Of a stretch of 5,424 nt of DNA, positions 3,169-5,424 are shown one piece after another. The stretch covers positions 19,663 to 25,086 of the forward strand of contig MELN01000043.1 in NCBI GenBank assembly GCA_001768675.1, given 5' to 3'. Every line of letters starts with the position of its first letter. The stretch's first letter is position 1. The notes under the pieces were generated by a model that was given only the letters and a program-made list of their open reading frames with translations, did no database searches and was not told the origin of the DNA. This DNA is from Actinobacteria bacterium RBG_16_64_13. Lineage in GTDB: Bacteria; Actinomycetota; Thermoleophilia; RBG-16-64-13. The position numbers were made by a program, and so were the translations under genes.

Positions 3169-5397
3169 ATGAGGAGATCAGCGAGCGCAATCGTCATCAC
3201 CATCCTGCTGGCTGTTCTCGTGCTTCTGGTCTTGACCGTGCCCGCATTGGCGGGTGAAAGGCCGGCCATGCCGGCCTTTGGCACCGTGAACGGCGAGGAC
3301 TGGATAGACGGAACCTACATGCTCGGGGAGAAAGAAGCGGCCTTCCGCCAGATGGCGGCCAAGGTTGGAGCCGAGGCTCTCATTCCCAGCGTGAGCAACC
3401 TGGGCCCCGCGGTTCAGAACGCGACCGTAGGTGACGTGTTCACGGTCGACGTCTCCAACATGGATCCCGCTCATGCTGGGACCTATACCGAAACCTTCGT
3501 TGTGCAGAGCGTCGGCACCCACGGCATCATCTGCATAACGCAGGCCGCCTACCTGAGCTGGGATGGCACGGATTACGAGTTCGCCAACCCGAACGGCACC
3601 GGTGCCTCCACCTGGTTGCGCACGGAGGACCACATAACGCCCGCTCAGCTGTCGTACATGTTGAATACGTTCGACACGACCATCTGGAACACCATGAGTT
3701 CGATCTTCGGGACGCCGCTGGCTAGGGGCGCCGAGGGGCAGAAGGTCTGGATCTTGATCTACAACCTCATCGACGAGGCCTACTACACTCCTGCGGCTAC
3801 CAGCTACGTGGCCGGCTACTTCTCCTCGAGCGAAGATGCAGAGAACAACAAGAACATGATCCACATCGACACCTACGACTGGGCCCACCGCATAGGCGAG
3901 AACACCCGGCCCTATCTCTACGAGGGCGTATTCGCTCACGAATACGAGCACCTGCTCCATGCCGACTCCGACCCGGACGAGGACTCCTGGGTGGACGAGG
4001 GCATGGCCGACCTAGCGGCCTTCCTCTGTGGCTTCATGGAAGACACGGGCCACGTGACCGAGTACATCCAGTATCACCCGTACACAGCGTTGACCTTCTT
4101 CAGGGGCGAGCTCGCGGACTACGGCGCCTGCTACCTCTTCCAGCTCTACCTCTGGGAGAACTACGGCGGCGACAGGTTCACATCGGCCCTCTTCCACGAC
4201 CCCGAGAACGGAATACAAGGCGTGCAGCGCGAGCTCAACCGGTACGGGAGCGGAGTGAAGTTCGACAAGGTGTTCGACAACTGGACGCTTGCCAACTATT
4301 TCGATTCGATCGGGCCCACCATGTACGGCTACAGATCGATCGACCTCGGCCCCGACACCGGGGGCTGGACCATCCCCTACATGTTGGACGGCTTCTACAA
4401 CCCGTTGTCGACCTTCCCGTACAACCCGGCTCTCACCCTCCCCCTGGAGACCCCGGGCTGGTGGTTCTACTATGACTACTTCTCCCTGGGTACACCGGCT
4501 CTGCCGTACACCGCCCACTACTACTACTTCAACCCTTACGCGGGCATCAAGCTCAAGCTCGACGGTGACGACCATTCCGGCGTCGCGGCGCACAGCGGCA
4601 CGCAGCAGATGATGTCCGGCACCGGCACCTGGGCCTGGAAGAGCTTCCATCAGACCTTCGCCCTGCCGGCCGGAACATCGACACTGAGTTTCTGGACGTG
4701 GTACGAGATCGAGGCCCCCGGGGATCCTTGGGATTATGGATACATCGAAGTACACGATCAAACGGCGGGCCAGTGGTACACGGTGCCGGCACGCGACGAC
4801 AGCAACGCGCTGCTCACTATCAACGTGGATCCGCAAGGCCAGGACAACCCGAACGTCCCGAGCGGACGAGAGCCCAGCGACTACTTGGACGCCGGCAGGT
4901 GGAACGCGTTCAACGGCTTCAGTAACGGTTGGGTACACGCCAACGTCGACCTGAGCAGCTTCGCGGGCCACACCATCACCATCTACTTCCGCACCTGGCA
5001 GGACGGAGCCGTCACCTACCAGATGATGTATGTGGACGACGTGCTGGTCGACACGCCGGGCACCGACCACTTCACCGATTTTGAGACCGGCACGGGCGGT
5101 TGGGCCACTCCGGCCACCGGCGACACGGGCGCTTGGACCCACGGACTAGGTCTCTACGGCAACGATTGGCAAGGCACCTTGGTGTCGATAGCCAAGAGGG
5201 CGTACATGAACCCCTTGCCGCCAAGCGCGGTCACGGCTCCCAGCGTCCGGGTCTTCTACACGCGAATGAACGCGACTACGCAGTCCGGGACCATCGCCGG
5301 CAATATTCTCCGGCAGGTCCCGAACTGGCTGTACGTCGTCAGCAACCGCGCCGAGCATATACTCCGCGCAGACTACTTCCTGAGCGCCCGGAGGTAG
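3169..5397 (+). CDS. secreted gluzincin-like zinc metalloprotease with InhA-type beta-sandwich segments
   Basis: A predicted extracellular protein of 742 residues, probably a zinc endopeptidase. Seen in order: a Sec signal peptide (RR then a Leu/Val-rich core, cleavage likely after ALA at 26-28); a pro-like N-terminal region (29-155); a catalytic region with VAGYF (214-218), MIHID (230-234), zinc motif HEYEH (257-261; H257 and H261 as ligands, E258 catalytic) and DEGMAD (276-281), whose E277 is the candidate third ligand; a Tyr/Trp-rich linker (about 408-460); and a beta-sandwich region (about 465-630) with LSFWTWYEIE (506-515) and WDYGYIEV (521-528), as in the C-terminal part of immune inhibitor A proteases. 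A final segment opens with DFETGTGGW (637-645) and ends in a basic tail I do not recognise. The zinc site resembles M30 hyicolysin-like enzymes rather than the M6 motif. There is no LPXTG anchor or C-terminal membrane span, so the protein is probably released. The family call is good; substrate is unknown. Confidence 0.85.
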   Translation: MRRSASAIVITILLAVLVLLVLTVPALAGERPAMPAFGTVNGEDWIDGTYMLGEKEAAFRQMAAKVGAEALIPSVSNLGPAVQNATVGDVFTVDVSNMDPAHAGTYTETFVVQSVGTHGIICITQAAYLSWDGTDYEFANPNGTGASTWLRTEDHITPAQLSYMLNTFDTTIWNTMSSIFGTPLARGAEGQKVWILIYNLIDEAYYTPAATSYVAGYFSSSEDAENNKNMIHIDTYDWAHRIGENTRPYLYEGVFAHEYEHLLHADSDPDEDSWVDEGMADLAAFLCGFMEDTGHVTEYIQYHPYTALTFFRGELADYGACYLFQLYLWENYGGDRFTSALFHDPENGIQGVQRELNRYGSGVKFDKVFDNWTLANYFDSIGPTMYGYRSIDLGPDTGGWTIPYMLDGFYNPLSTFPYNPALTLPLETPGWWFYYDYFSLGTPALPYTAHYYYFNPYAGIKLKLDGDDHSGVAAHSGTQQMMSGTGTWAWKSFHQTFALPAGTSTLSFWTWYEIEAPGDPWDYGYIEVHDQTAGQWYTVPARDDSNALLTINVDPQGQDNPNVPSGREPSDYLDAGRWNAFNGFSNGWVHANVDLSSFAGHTITIYFRTWQDGAVTYQMMYVDDVLVDTPGTDHFTDFETGTGGWATPATGDTGAWTHGLGLYGNDWQGTLVSIAKRAYMNPLPPSAVTAPSVRVFYTRMNATTQSGTIAGNILRQVPNWLYVVSNRAEHILRADYFLSARR

Positions 5398-5424
5398 AAC
5401 CGGAGCACATTGCATCGCGAGAGG

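Noticed and set aside
3169..3252. Tat export signal on the protease, linking it to tatA
   Set aside because: The N-terminus MRRSASAIV has two arginines but not the S/T-RRxFLK consensus, and the core is strongly hydrophobic, as in Sec signals.
3178..3960. 260-codon open frame opposite the protease 5' half
   Set aside because: It is antisense to the signal peptide and zinc-site coding region, with low-complexity composition and no ribosome site support.
4012..5142. 376-codon open frame opposite the protease gene
   Set aside because: It is a shadow of a high-GC coding region: the protease frame has a signal peptide and recognisable motifs, while this translation is Val/Gly/Arg-rich without domains.
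1..5424. CRISPR array, insertion sequence or defence system
   Set aside because: No regularly spaced repeats, transposase, inverted terminal repeats or defence-family domains are visible on either strand.

Overview
This is a high-GC bacterial window with strongly G/C-ending codons and good Shine-Dalgarno sites. It is most like a deep-branching, possibly anaerobic or thermophilic Actinomycetota chromosome. That lineage guess is an inference from protein style (the actinobacterial look of the TatA and of the UvrD-type C-terminus) and GC content, and it is not proven. Nothing suggests a phage, plasmid or insertion sequence.

Layout. (1) Positions 1-430 (+) hold the last 142 residues of a UvrD/PcrA/Rep-type superfamily 1 DNA helicase, with motifs V and VI visible; the gene begins outside the window. 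(2) At 491-721 (+) is a TatA/TatB-type twin-arginine translocase subunit, preceded by a leader with a -10-like box and a small hairpin. (3) tatA meets a leftward cluster tail to tail at 722-732, where a 10-bp direct repeat surrounds both stop codons. (4) The leftward cluster reads, in transcription order: a 69-residue Mop/TOBE molybdate-binding protein (2435-2226), a 70-residue single-span membrane protein of unknown function (2133-1921), and a 392-residue phosphoserine aminotransferase of the 'Methanosarcina/alphaproteobacterial' SerC type (1911-733). The last two genes are 9 nt apart and probably translationally coupled. (5) An intergenic region (2436-2663) carries a short GC-rich tandem repeat, a candidate promoter and a leader hairpin. 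It leads into a two-gene tRNA unit, tRNA-Ser(GCU) and tRNA-Arg(ACG), closed by a textbook intrinsic terminator. (6) About 300 nt of non-coding DNA (2870-3168), with a candidate sigma-70 promoter and a structured leader, precedes (7) a 742-residue secreted protein at 3169-5397. This protein has a signal peptide, a zinc metalloprotease domain with HEYEH and a downstream DEGMAD motif, and immune-inhibitor-A-like beta-sandwich segments.

The genes are mostly housekeeping functions (DNA repair, protein export, serine biosynthesis, translation, oxyanion handling) that do not form one evident pathway. The large secreted protease is the accessory element. Its signal peptide lacks a twin-arginine motif, so it is expected to leave by Sec rather than through the nearby Tat component. 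I see no convincing new multi-gene system. The points most worth a second look are the protease's mixed architecture and unrecognised tail, the unknown membrane protein coupled to serC, and the repeat at the tatA/serC junction.
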